A DNA stretch of 64,000 bases from the NCBI GenBank assembly GCA_036874045.1, contig CM072337.1:21426001-21490000 (forward strand), read 5' to 3'. The position numbers and the translations under genes are program-made. The notes under the pieces were generated by a model, which saw only the letters and a list, made by a program, of their open reading frames with translations, was not told the DNA's origin and did no database searches. This stretch comes from Cymodocea nodosa. Its lineage: Eukaryota > Streptophyta > Magnoliopsida > Alismatales > Cymodoceaceae. Shown here one piece after another: positions 51,401 through 59,584 of this stretch (its first letter is position 1; the number at the start of each line of letters is the position of its first letter).

Positions 51401-54400
51401 TTTTATGATTTGCATATTGACCTGGTTAAGCTCATATTTTATTTCAATATTTGTTTGTGATTTATTTTTAATTTCTATATGATTTCATTAATATATTTAA
51501 ATTTGAATATATTTTATATAGTGATATATAAACTAAGAAACTGAAAAAAAATAGCCACCTAAGCATCACATGAGTGACCAGGCACCCAAGGCTACCTACA
51601 TGATTATCATGGTCAATCCTTTTGTATCTTGACGAGACTTGTAACGAAATTCACCTTGTTCCCTTGAGCAATGAAGGTGCCATCTTAAAGGATGCTTAGT
51701 TCATAAGTTAAAGGATCCAGTCAAAGTTTGTCTACAATTTCATTCCAAAAAATTTCCAGAGAATATATTTGCAAAATATGATTGATGTAATTGTAGAGAA
51801 AGGAAAATTGTGTAAAAGTACTGAACCTTATTGAGGTGATGATTAAATATTTGAAGGATGTGAAAGAGGAGCTTTAGGCATATATTAATAGCCTAAAAAA
51901 CAATGGTTGATGTATGAGACAACTATTGTGTGATAGATGAACTAGTAGTGTGAGAAAATAAATAATCAATTTTTGCTATATTGTAATGTTCTTGTCATTT
52001 TTCTGAAGTTTATTGATGCATCAGAGCACATTAGAGATCACAAATTTATTGGAGCACGTTAAAGAAGGAAAAGTCAAAGGCCCCTTGGCTTATGAAAGCT
52101 TACATATGTGCAATCAAATTAAGATTCTTGGATTTGCGATACTTATGAAAGCTTGTTGGAATTCTTTATTTGTTAACTATGCAAAATCACCACCAACATA
52201 TGTCTACTACCCTACCCAACCCACCCTTCAATACTATATCATCCTACCTCATTAAGGGTGTTAATGGATTGGGTTGAAGGCCAACCTGTGGCCCAACCCA
52301 TTTCTTTGAAATGGGTTACAGATTGCATCATGACCCATTTTTTAACATCTTGACTCGCAATCCAATCATAAGCAGAAAATGGGTTGGATTGGATTATCAA
52401 GTCAAAATGAGTTAACCATTAAATAATCTTCTTGTTAAATATATACTTGCAATATTAATTTGTAAACACAAGAGTTAAGCATCAGCAAATCAGAAATATA
52501 TTTTCCTACAATAAGAAAATCATTTCACAAAAAATAAAGGTGAAAATATATTTATATTTGAGATAATGTTGGGAACTTAATAGCATATGAGATCAATAAT
52601 AATGTAAGGAGTATATGATTTTTAATTAAATGCAAAAAAAAGTAAAAGATTCATCACTCTTATTTATTAACTTTTTAACTTTATCTCTCTAATATTCATA
52701 ATTCATATAAAAATAATAAATTTATAACTCCTAATGGGGTGGGTTAGATACCCAACCTTCCCACCCAATCCATTAACACATTGAGTCAAATGAGTTGAAT
52801 TGGGTTGAAAATGTCACATCAACCTTGAAATAACAAGTTGGGTCAAACCAGTCAATGGGTTTAACCCAACTCATTGACAGCCTTACCCCCACCCTTTATT
52901 ATTAGACCATCTTACCTGTTCCATCCCTCAATAATACTGGAATACCACTGATGCTATTCTACATCTCTTATTGAGGACTGGAGAGGTTTTGAATCTCGAC
53001 TCTTCATATGACTGCAATCCTATACCCATCATACCCTTTAGCACCAGATCACCTTATTTTAGCTCTCAGTACCAACTACCAAACCACCTTGCTTATCCCC
53101 TATCCCTTAATCCTAGAATTTCACTGACGCCATTCTAGCCTTCCTAATGAGAAGCAGGGAGGTTTTGAATCCCTTTGTGATTGATAATTCTTCAATATTA
53201 ATTTAAATCCTCCATTTCTTTAATTGTAAAATTACAATTATATATTCATGATAATGTTGTGAGAGTCAAATCAAAATTAAAGAATTACCAATTATTAAGA
53301 TGATGGTGGGATTGAAAACCTCCGTCATCATTGGGGTAAAAGCATGTGTGAGATTCTATTAACATTTAGCATTGAGGTGTAGGTTGAGTATAGGGTTGTA
53401 GACAGACATGTAAACTAGGCCGGGCTGTCTCAGGCTGCTGGATCCTTGGGTTTGGTGAACATGGGTTGGGCTAGGCTGGCTTGGGCCACTGGATCCTTGG
53501 GTCCGATGGACTGAGGCTGGCCTAGGCCAGACTTTGCATCTAGGCTGACCCTGGATGGGCTTGAATATTCAGGTGCTTTGACCTAGCACATCTACACTGG
53601 CCTACCTTTGGGCTAGGTCAAGTTGGGCTGATCCAAGCCTGGTCTGTATTTTTATTTTTATTATGTAATTTTTACTTATATATTACATAAATAATATTTT
53701 ACTTTTATATGAATTATATAATATTTATAATATATTAGTTATATTATAACATATTGATATTTTTTAATATATAAGTCCCACATTCAGGTCCAAAGATGGT
53801 CTAGAAGCTACGGCCCAACCTAGTTTACACCTCTAGTTGTAAATATATGTTTGGGATTTTTGGTGATCCTATAGACCCTTATGATTATACTTCGATGATG
53901 ATTCACTTGGGCAACTAGACTTTTGCTTTGAAAGTGGACACAAATATTGCATCTTCTTATGATCCAAGCTAACAGAGTGAATGTGGTTCAGACGTCATTT
54001 CCAGCCATTATGCGTCACCAAATTAATAAGAAACTCTTCTCACGGAACAATGAGACAACACACTTCAACAACAATAACTCCCTCAACGTATGATTTCCTT
54101 GATTCATGCATTTCCTTGCATTGGATTCCTTTTACGTTTGTCTCATTCACAGTACCATTGGTCATTGAGTGTCATACATACTGACGTATGCTATGAAAGC
54201 TTATGTGCTGAGGAGGGAATAACTATAATGTCAACCAATGTTTTCTGACTTTCAATAATACCTTGCCCACCGTGGAGATGATTATGATCCCTCATGGCCG
54301 ATGTCATTATGATGCTATTTTTAATTATTTTAAAATAAAAATTGTAGAAAAATAGCAAAAAATTCAGAAAAATTGACAAAAAATCCAGAAATGTATAGAA

Positions 54401-56484
54401 ATTTTATCCCTACTATATTTCTTCTTTTATGATGACATACCTTTGCACATTAGAGTCTCCCATGTTGTACACCACTGCCATGCACTGCTACCCCCCATTG
54501 TTGTACACCATCGGGCATTGGCCTTTTAAAAAAACTATTCAGGTATTCGGGTCAAAGGACCTGATTGTAGTGAAACTGAGCAGGCCAATCAGTTCCATTG
54601 GTTTGCTGGGCCTTGGGGGTGCAGGGATCGGTGGTCAAGCCGTCTGACTGGCCTGACTGGTTGTTCTGATCCACTTTTAATGACATTGCTCAGGCATTTG
54701 ACATGTTATTGAACATGCCTTGTATAAGGTTAGTACAATATGAATTATTTTTCTGTAATTACTGATTATTTTTATGGTTTATTTCATGCATGTGAACATT
54801 AATATTAATTACATGCAACATTCTAATTATAAAAACTGCCTAAATCTAAGTGGTTTATATGTCTATTATTTCTTGTTTTATCTTATAGCTAGAAAATGAT
54901 AAAACGTTGAAGAAATAGAAGAGGTTAAATAATCAACATAGGATGTGAATACTCCCCACCATAAGGTCAAAAGCAATGAGGATTTCTCTAATTAAAAGAG
55001 ACATGATATACCAATTCTTTGCATGAAAGTGTGAATGTACGAGGTGTTGCTTTGGTGCTTAGCTGCTTACCTCGATAACCTTGCAGAATATTATCTGGAC
55101 TGAGTTTATAATTCTTAGTTCTGGTGCATTGGGATAGAATAGAGACAAAAATTGACATATCCCAGCCTTTTTATTTTGTACTTGCAAATATTTTAAAGCC
55201 TTGAGGTGCCTTTAGCTTGGTAGCATGAATATCAAGATCTAACATCGATCATGATAAGGCAGACCTTTTTTTTTTAAGGGCAAGACAGATATATATATAA
55301 CATGATAATTTCTGAAAAAATAGGGTGTGGTGACGATATAATTCATTGATAAAGAAAATACAGATTTGAGGACACTTGGTTGATTAACGTGTGTTCTTAC
55401 ATAGATATATAATATTAAACGGAAATGACTTTTTTTGAGAAAGAACTTTTGTTTTGTGTTGAAGGATTGTCTAAAGTATGCAAAAGGTTGGTAATGTCAC
55501 ATAAGGATTTATGGTTGAGGTGTATATGTCCTGGTTGTATCCGAGATGTTTACAGTATGTCAATATGTTAGAATCTATCTAGAATGTAATTGTGTTTCTC
55601 TGCTCCAACCTTTTTCTTCCCATTGAAAAAACCATCAAGTCCTTGTATTCTCTCTTTCCAAGGTTGCCCGAGCTGAGTTGGAACATGCAAGCAATATGAG
55701 AAAGCGTCTGACATCAACCTCGGTTCAAATCGTGAACACTTTACCAGTGGATACAACAGCAGCTGATTACAAACTACCAAATCATGTGCCTAATGTCCAG
55801 CTACAGCAATCCTCCCAGCCTATTTCTTCTTTCACAAGTTCTTTTTCTACTGCAGATGAACAACATAAGAAGGCCGCTGCTGCAGTGGCAGCAAAGCTTG
55901 CAGCATCAACATCGTCTGAACAGATTCTCAATTCTGTACTGTCATCTTTTGTGGCCGAAGAAGCTGCATCTAAGAATGGTGGTCCGAAGCCTGAGAGCTT
56001 TACTAATAGTCCGCCTGCCTTTTCAATGGCGAAACGGGCTAAACTCGAGAAGCCAATGGCAGTCTCAGAAATGGGGAACTCCTATTTGAGTCCTGTGAGT
56101 CAACAGCAACTGTCGTCTGCTCCTCCACAAGTGTCAACAAGTTTTCAACCCATGGCTCAAATGAACCCTCCACAACCACCATTTCCTCCGCCACAACCAC
56201 AACCCCTGCCACCACCAACACAGCAATATGCGCAAACTAGTGGAATGATGGTTGGTGCTGTTCCTTTTGGCTATGGAAATACTTCTCTGCCACCACCTCC
56301 GGTGCAACCTCAGGTTCTTATGGGTTTGACGAGGGCCAGTGTTCCACAAACAACAGGGCCGCAGCCATCGGGCCTGCCTGCTCCGCAATTATCACAGCAG
56401 CAAGCAGTCACAACTGGATTTAACCAGCCACAGGGAATAACTTTCTTTGGGCAACCAGCAGCAGCTCCAGTTCCAAGGCAGTGA
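12415..56484 (+). CDS. Pol II CTD-interacting-domain (CID) protein, RPRD1/Rtt103-like, giant introns
   Basis: Members of this family bind the phosphorylated C-terminal repeat of RNA polymerase II through an N-terminal CID and affect transcription termination and CTD dephosphorylation (known for RPRD1 and Rtt103; inferred here). Seven coding exons join in frame with GT-AG borders: 12415-12490, 27319-27566, 30121-30276, 30396-30552, 39115-39257, 39340-39375, 55663-56484, giving 545 aa. Residues 1 to about 135 are the CID (starting [18 protein letters not shown], with [11 protein letters not shown] near residue 65 and [12 protein letters not shown] at residues 110-121). Residues about 165-285 are helical, matching the CREPT coiled coil. 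The remainder is Ala/Ser then Pro/Gln rich, with a proline run near residues 440-460. Introns are 14828, 2554, 119, 8562, 82 and 16287 bp. Coding sequence is intact in spite of the transposons between exons. Confidence 0.9.
12860..13086 (+). repeat. 5' LTR of outer Ty3/gypsy element
   Basis: 227 bp, starting TGTGGTAGGGAAGAACGC and ending GTCACA. It aligns over most of its length with 21577-21888. Shorter than its partner, chiefly because it lacks the stretch after the GT run. Contains a GT/GTAT microsatellite near 12998-13026. Confidence 0.82.
14036..15580. repeat. Unassigned repetitive block inside the outer element
   Basis: Occupies the place where gag-pol of the outer element should be. 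Shows repeated palindromic words at 14392-14575 and, near 15195-15345, repeated units of the type GAGTTTTGACTTGAAA. The style resembles a long LTR of a copia-type element, but no termini or duplication were found. Confidence 0.35.
16666..17127 (+). repeat. 5' LTR of nested Ty3/gypsy element
   Basis: Starts TGATGGAGG, ends TTCATAA (or TTCA if canonical CA ends are used). Aligns end to end with 20967-21428 at equal length. Confidence 0.85.
17130..17141 (+). other. Primer-binding site, initiator-Met tRNA
   Basis: TGGTATCAGAGC, two bases after the 5' LTR, complementary to the 3' end of plant initiator methionine tRNA. Confidence 0.85.
20967..21428 (+). repeat. 3' LTR of nested Ty3/gypsy element
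   Basis: Same length as the 5' copy with many substitutions, roughly one position in eight by eye, indicating an old insertion. Confidence 0.85.
21577..21888 (+). repeat. 3' LTR of outer Ty3/gypsy element
   Basis: 312 bp, starting TGTAGTAGGGAGGAATGC and ending GGTCACA, immediately followed by the duplication TTTAT. Preceded by the end of the pol-like frame (DLQD then VFVAMG). Confidence 0.82.
22868..23142. repeat. Imperfect direct repeat, period 167
   Basis: Copies at 22868-22974 and 23035-23142 share words such as TTGTGAAAGT, AACTTAAAA and GGTCCTTAACT, each ending in a GATGT...TTTACTTAA stretch. Similar phrases occur in LTR-like repeats of many plants; here only the two tandem copies are seen. 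Confidence 0.6.
25300..26525 (+). mobile_element. LINE (L1-type) 3' fragment
   Basis: Frameshifted plus-strand frames read like the region after the reverse transcriptase of plant L1 elements. There is a Gly-Leu-rich segment at about 25380-25450, and near 26155-26250 an ERNNKVF motif followed by KVMKCVV, as in the zf-RVT tail. Ends near 26525 in an A-rich stretch. Multiple stops. No target duplication found. Confidence 0.6.
27319..27566 (+). CDS. CID gene coding exon 2
   Basis: Residues 26-108, the core of the [22 protein letters not shown] then [15 protein letters not shown] and [11 protein letters not shown]. Acceptor is the TTAG just before 27319; donor GTATAT after ...VIRL. The acceptor choice is decided by the frame with the upstream exon 14.8 kb away. 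Confidence 0.9.
27872..28645. repeat. Three-copy tandem repeat, unit about 215-235 bp
   Basis: Copies begin near 27872, 28199 and 28434. Each contains a GATTGAKTGAGWCA-type start, TCCCTG.AAAACTA, GGGTTGAAAAAA..GAAACCTGTC, ACATATAAATAA and a CTGAAGYCTG end. The first copy is longer because of a hairpin insertion at 27981-28069. Confidence 0.8.
27981..28069. repeat. Hairpin (inverted repeat, 21-bp arms) inside tandem unit
   Basis: Arms 27981-28001 and 28049-28069 are reverse complements with one mismatch (core CTATCGGACATG). The loop itself contains AATAGAGGAGTGATGTGACATG, a partial direct copy of the right arm. Absent from the two other tandem copies. Confidence 0.8.
30121..30276 (+). CDS. 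CID gene coding exon 3
   Basis: Residues 109-160, starting [18 protein letters not shown], the last CID helix and the linker. Acceptor ATACCCAG, donor GTGAGT. Confidence 0.9.
30396..30552 (+). CDS. CID gene coding exon 4
   Basis: Residues 161-212 plus one base: [20 protein letters not shown], then [15 protein letters not shown]. Opens the coiled-coil (CREPT-like) region. Acceptor TTGATCAG, donor GTTAGC; the split codon gives Gly213. Confidence 0.88.
30900..31660 (-). mobile_element. RTE-type LINE reverse transcriptase, 3' part
   Basis: On the minus strand the frame reads [12 protein letters not shown], then CMLFADD (catalytic motif at about 31476-31490), SVDKNK, then [11 protein letters not shown] and KISLKLKE with FYKI. 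These match the palm-to-thumb region of plant RTE/BovB-like reverse transcriptases. Several stops and deletions. Continues upstream at 33425-34130 after an insertion. Confidence 0.75.
31662..33424. mobile_element. 1.75-kb insertion splitting the RTE element
   Basis: The RTE frame stops near 31660 and resumes near 33425 with only some 20 residues lost, so this stretch is a later insertion. It has no coding domain. The phrase AAAAAAAGGTCGAGTCCATA near 31747 resembles non-coding LTR-retrotransposon derivatives found in many plants. Exact ends and a target duplication could not be fixed. Confidence 0.5.
33425..34130 (-). mobile_element. RTE-type LINE reverse transcriptase, 5' part
   Basis: Minus-strand frame contains a segment like [16 protein letters not shown] followed by [10 protein letters not shown] and VYDRV, the fingers-palm region of RTE reverse transcriptases. 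Frameshifted and stop-containing. Confidence 0.72.
34140..34737. repeat. Tandem duplication, unit 294 bp
   Basis: Copies 34140-34433 and 34434-34737 both begin AAATCATGATTTAT and include GTGAAAATGTCAG, CCAAGTTCACCAACACAC and CACTCCAGCAGTCAA. Diverged by scattered substitutions. Confidence 0.85.
35552..35757. repeat. Direct repeat, period 121
   Basis: Copies 35552-35632 and 35673-35757 share GTAATAAAAAATA.ACACCCAAG, AAGATATTTT and GGAATTAAAAAC. Confidence 0.75.
35763..36780 (+). pseudogene. Decayed hAT-type transposase fragment
   Basis: Two plus-strand frames together read [18 protein letters not shown], then [16 protein letters not shown] and an acidic tail ([12 protein letters not shown]). 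This order matches the C-terminal dimerisation region and tail of plant hAT-like (DUF659/BED) transposases. The frame is shifted at least twice. A further open stretch near 36475-36640 may be the continuation. No terminal repeats found. Confidence 0.5.
38561..38815. mobile_element. Small MITE-like inverted-repeat element
   Basis: Left end AGGCTGTGTTTGGCATC (about 38561) is matched in reverse by GATCCAAACACTCTCTT (about 38799-38815). An inner inverted pair built on AGAGAGTGTTTG flanks 38749-38814. No coding capacity. A related left end, AGGTTATGTTTGGGAATGAG, occurs at 35093. Confidence 0.5.
39115..39257 (+). CDS. CID gene coding exon 5
   Basis: Residues 213-260: [19 protein letters not shown], then a helix with [19 protein letters not shown]. 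Acceptor CTTAGTAG, donor GTATGG. Separated from exon 4 by 8.6 kb. Confidence 0.88.
39340..39375 (+). CDS. CID gene coding exon 6 (36-base micro-exon)
   Basis: Residues 261-272, [12 protein letters not shown], between CGTTTCAG and GTAAGA. Phase 0 on both sides, so skipping it would drop 12 residues of the coiled coil without a frameshift. Confidence 0.8.
42230..43450 (+). mobile_element. LINE (L1-type) reverse transcriptase fragment
   Basis: Plus-strand frames read [26 protein letters not shown], then [30 protein letters not shown] and [11 protein letters not shown]. These are the order and spacing of plant L1 reverse transcriptase; the catalytic FADDT is changed to FANGT. Many stops. Continues after an insertion at 44271. 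Confidence 0.75.
43459..44262. mobile_element. AT-rich MITE-like insertion in the LINE
   Basis: Flanked by AGAGATTAAG at 43449-43458 and 44261-44270; the inner 8 bases, AGATTAAG, would fit a hAT-type duplication. The left end, AGGGAGTTTGTGCGA, resembles the TIR of the element at 50074. The interior is almost pure A/T. An inner reverse match (GTACAAACACCTTATTTTC near 44126) suggests a second, nested right end, so the termini are not certain. Confidence 0.6.
44271..45300 (+). mobile_element. LINE (L1-type) 3' continuation
   Basis: Resumes the L1 frame after the AT-rich insertion: a segment like [14 protein letters not shown] (near 44405), then near 45000 [22 protein letters not shown] and [17 protein letters not shown], the zf-RVT region of plant L1 elements. 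Stops and frameshifts throughout. The end, near 45300, is not marked by a clear poly(A). Confidence 0.65.
46767..46908. repeat. Tandem repeat, unit 70 bp, two copies
   Basis: Copies beginning AATTAGGGACCCAATC (46767) and AATTAGGAACTCAATC (46837), each ending in a CCCAYGRTCTGTCA phrase. Confidence 0.75.
46922..47569 (-). other. Unassigned minus-strand open frame, one internal stop
   Basis: One reading frame of about 215 codons is interrupted only once (stop at 47237-47239), unusual in this decayed intron. The translation has no repeats or obvious membrane segments and I do not recognise a family. It could be part of a transposon-encoded protein. No splice context was found. Confidence 0.25.
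48360..49960 (+). mobile_element. Decayed Ty1/copia pol region
   Basis: Plus-strand frames contain [10 protein letters not shown] and TYGIDYAKM (near 48885), a YVDD-box remnant YLVDNIL near 49186, [13 protein letters not shown], then NLVTW and [12 protein letters not shown] with [16 protein letters not shown]. These are the successive blocks of copia reverse transcriptase and RNase H. At least ten stops or frameshifts. LTRs were not paired; a possible LTR-like stretch lies near 46130-46480. Confidence 0.72.
50074..51108. mobile_element. Inverted-repeat (hAT-like, non-autonomous) element
   Basis: Terminal inverted repeats of about 40 bp: left starts TAGGGAGTATTTGTGCACTT; the right end in reverse starts TAGGGGGTATTTGTGTACTT, and both continue into GAAAGGAAAAT. 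About 1035 bp with no transposase. The interior (50268-50560) has repeated CATTGCACYG/CATCRTTG words followed by a purine-rich block (50560-50690). No matching 8-bp duplication was found. Confidence 0.75.
52253..52885. mobile_element. Inverted-repeat MITE, TAAGGGTGT termini
   Basis: Left end TAAGGGTGTTAATGGATTGG is matched in reverse by the right end (TAAGGCTGTCAATGAGTTGG). Further subterminal repeats of the GGGTTGG/CCAACCC type. About 630 bp, no coding capacity, AT-rich centre. No clear target duplication. Confidence 0.75.
52905..53175. repeat. Imperfect tandem repeat, period about 177
   Basis: Copies at about 52905-53000 and 53081-53175: ACCA.CTT, CACTGA.GC.ATTCTA and GAGGTTTTGAATC recur in the same order. 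A fragment of the same phrase occurs left of the MITE at 52223-52250. Confidence 0.55.
53403..53835. mobile_element. hAT-type MITE with 8-bp target duplication
   Basis: Left end CAGACATGTAAACTAGG pairs with the right end, whose reverse complement is TAGAGGTGTAAACTAGG. Flanked by GTTGTAGA (53395-53402) and GTTGTAAA (53836-53843), seven of eight bases alike, as for hAT elements. The left half is rich in GGCTNGGC/TGGGCC words; the centre is AT-rich. 433 bp, no coding capacity. Confidence 0.8.
55663..56484 (+). CDS. CID gene last coding exon
   Basis: Residues 273-545 and TGA. Starts [16 protein letters not shown] (end of the coiled coil). It continues with an Ala-rich segment ([13 protein letters not shown]), a KRAKLEK basic patch that could be a nuclear signal, and a Pro/Gln-rich tail. 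The tail looks disordered and may be a protein-interaction region. Acceptor TTTCCAAG. Confidence 0.92.
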   Translation, partial: VARAELEHASNMRKRLTSTSVQIVNTLPVDTTAADYKLPNHVPNVQLQQSSQPISSFTSSFSTADEQHKKAAAAVAAKLAASTSSEQILNSVLSSFVAEEAASKNGGPKPESFTNSPPAFSMAKRAKLEKPMAVSEMGNSYLSPVSQQQLSSAPPQVSTSFQPMAQMNPPQPPFPPPQPQPLPPPTQQYAQTSGMMVGAVPFGYGNTSLPPPPVQPQVLMGLTRASVPQTTGPQPSGLPAPQLSQQQAVTTGFNQPQGITFFGQPAAAPVPRQ

Positions 56485-56765
56485 ATTTCATTTTCTTGTT
56501 GGTGGCAGAGAAGAAATACTAGAAGAGCTTTTCCAGTCTTTTTCTGTGTACATTGTTGGTTTTCCATAACTTATTATCATCTCATGTATTGGATAGATAC
56601 TAGATAGTGCCTAACTCGGTGTACGTACTTAACCCTCGCTGAATTGGAGTAATCCAGACTGCGAAATCGCAGTTCGAGATAGAGTCCCTTTTATACTCAA
56701 ATTGTATCTTATGTACAAGTCTTCTGTTGAAACTGTATTGCTTAGAGGTATTTATATTCTATATG
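56485..56765 (+). other. 3' UTR region of the CID gene
   Basis: AT/T-rich sequence after the stop with plant-like far-upstream signals (TTGTACATT, TTATGTACA). No AATAAA was picked out, so the poly(A) site, probably near 56700-56765, is an estimate. Confidence 0.45.
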
Positions 56766-59584
56766 CGTGATACTTTATTTAAAATGCTTGATGACGTTAC
56801 TCGCAATATGGGTAAACTGTTGACTTAAATGCTTAATCGTGCATTATTTATTAGCAAAACGGTAGATGAACCTCATGCTGCCGCTTTTCCGTTTAAATGT
56901 GGTCTGATAAATAGGTAACGTGTGTTTCCTGAATATGATTACACACTCGCCTCGTGACCGGTCGGGACTCGCCAACTTATTTCCAGAAATATTAACCGTA
57001 ACTCTCGCTTCTAGCCTTTACTTATGTCGTGGACTCAACGTCTATCCACTTGATATTTCCCAATCCGAGCAATTTGACCCAACCCTGTGTATTTCCATTC
57101 TTTGGTAATATAAATCGCATTCGCCCAATGTTGACACCTGAAAGAAAAGTTAGTAAAATACTTCCAAGTTTTAGACTTATAAGCCTTTATAACAATTTGT
57201 AGTTAAGATCATTTCAATCACTTGATCATTTCGTCTTATTTTCATGTAAATTACCCTTTACACTACTCCCTAAAGTGGCATGGAAGGGACTCTCGTTCTT
57301 ATTTTCGTTTGACATGGCAGTTCTTACATCAAAGATCTCAGCTGGGTTGCATGATTTTCTGAGATTCCAACTGATGACATTTGGCATGACCTTTACAATT
57401 CAAAACTACGATCTCCACCGTGTACACAATTTCGAAATTATTCTTGAAATATTGCTCATAAATCATTCACGTAGATGTGGAAAATCCAAGGTAAACAGTA
57501 AAATATGAATACATTTGGCAAAGTGCTTGTGAAAGTATACTCTCCAACGTAGAATATTGATGCATATATCAAGCTACCTGGCTTGACCATAATTATGGCA
57601 GGTTTCATTTTGTCATATGCATTATTCCAAGCTGGTGTCGAAAAACTAACTTAGAAGAGCGTCTGCATGTGCACCGAGTTGCTCAGCACAGGCCGTGTTT
57701 GGCAACACCAGCGCCATTTTCTAGATCTCGTAAAGCCTCCTTCGATCTTCTAACGAGAGAGAAGAGATGTGCGCAACAAGAAAAAACATAAAAGAGAAGA
57801 GAATGGAGATAAGGAAGAGAATGTAAAAAGAAGAAACTTGAAAAAATATGTAAAAAGAGTGTTTTATTTGGTAATAATATTGGAACTTGAATGTAAATAA
57901 CATGTCATATCGAATGTTCATGCAAAAAGTGATATTTAGTAACACAGTATTTATTTATAAACTTGATAATGACAGTAAGTGTACACAATATCTTGGAAAC
58001 GTCAAACAATTCAAGACCAACAACAATTACCATTCCCTCAATCTGTAAGATTTACAAGAAAAAAAGTTGTTAAATTTAGATTCGATCAAAAACAATACCG
58101 ATGTTAAGAAAACGTGGAAAAGGGATGATTTACCATAATCCATGGAATCACGCATCAAAAATTATTACAGGGAATGATATCGTTGAAAATAGATGAACTG
58201 GATTCTAATTAAAAGAATTTGATCATTTACCAAGTAATGTAATTCAAACAACCAATGGAATTCAAAAATAGAAATACGCATGACTTGAGAAGAATTATAT
58301 TCATGTTGATGAACAGCTTCTACCCAATTACCAAACTCTCCTTTCAAAAATTTTGCAATATGCTGTTGCTTCTTTTCTGGGGCTACATTTGAGATTACAA
58401 TTTTTTTTTGAAAACAATCTTAAGAGCACAGTAAGATGATGTTTCTGTAACTTTCTATAAATTAATTCTCATCAACCTTTTGGAAAGTACTAGATTTAAA
58501 TCAAAACATACAAGTATTTCCAAAAAACAAAAAATACCAAATATATTTGAAAGCATATTTTGATAAAAATATAACTCTTTTTTGGTAAAGTTGCGATGAA
58601 ACGATGGCTACACGCATATTAACGACAGATTGACAGATCAGCATGTCTGCCTGTTTACTGCTTGAAATTGAGAATGAAGATATATACCATCCAGCTACTA
58701 CTTCAATGCTTTGATGGTATCCCCTAATTAGGTCACTTTCTCCTCCAGCACTCATCACATGAACACCAGCCATTCTTTGAATTCTCCTCTTAGGACGAAT
58801 AAGAGAAATGTAGTTGACCACTTTTCAGGTAGTGAACTAAGGTACATGGTCTCATACTCCAAGGGTGCAAGTAACTTATTATCAATCTTCGGAAAAAGAG
58901 ATATTATGTTATTATATAACTACTAATTGAAATTCCTGATGAAACAAAAACTATCGACTGCTAAAGTTACAAACCACCACAGTAAAATTTGAAGATGCCA
59001 AAAAGAACGCCTGTACATACATGTTGCTAGAGGAAAGGGTGGCCTTTTATTTTTCTTAATTCAAAAGTTAGACAACAATGCTCGATCAGTGTACATGGAG
59101 ACTATCTGTCTTTACAATTTTCCACTGTACGAACACTTAGATTTTTTGGGAATGTAAGGTTCAATTTACCTCAAAAATTACTTCAAAGGATGTAGAAAAA
59201 AATCGTATACTGAAAGAATGCAGGAATGTGTAGAAATTGCTAATATTATGGTACCACCTGTGTGCTTCAGTTGCTGAGGCCTAGCATACAAATTATCATC
59301 ATCATGTAGACTCCTACAAATATTAAGCTTGAAATGGTGACACCTGAAAACAAGTACAAATCAGTGAAAGCCGGTCAGTTATCTTTGTTTTTTACGTAAA
59401 TAGTTAACAAGCGGAAACAGTTAAAAACCCTGATAATTGATATTTACTTGTGAAGATATTGAAAACGTACCCCTTTTTATATGGTTCATACATTTTAGCT
59501 TAATTGCAAGTTTTTAGATCCTTTTATGGATTGATATTTTTCAGGTAATTTAGACAACAATAATCCAAGTCATAAACCCACTCT
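56766..59584. other. Intergenic region between convergent genes
   Basis: No gene recognised. AT-rich; GGCCGTGTTTGGCAACACCA at 57691 resembles the start of a MITE but no partner end was found. Open frames are short and non-conserved in character. Confidence 0.55.

Larger units (their letters stand above)
39376..55662 (+). other. CID gene intron 6 (16.3 kb)
   Basis: Contains a LINE (42230-45300) split by an AT-rich insertion, a 70-bp tandem repeat (46767-46908), a decayed copia pol (about 48360-49960), three inverted-repeat elements (50074-51108, 52253-52885, 53403-53835) and a tandem repeat (52905-53175). Nothing was recognised in 39400-42220, 45300-46760, 51110-52220 or 53850-55660 beyond AT-rich or unassigned repetitive sequence. 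Confidence 0.8.

Noticed and set aside
57691..57960. Possible MITE starting GGCCGTGTTTGGCAACACCA
   Set aside because: No inverted partner end or target duplication was found.
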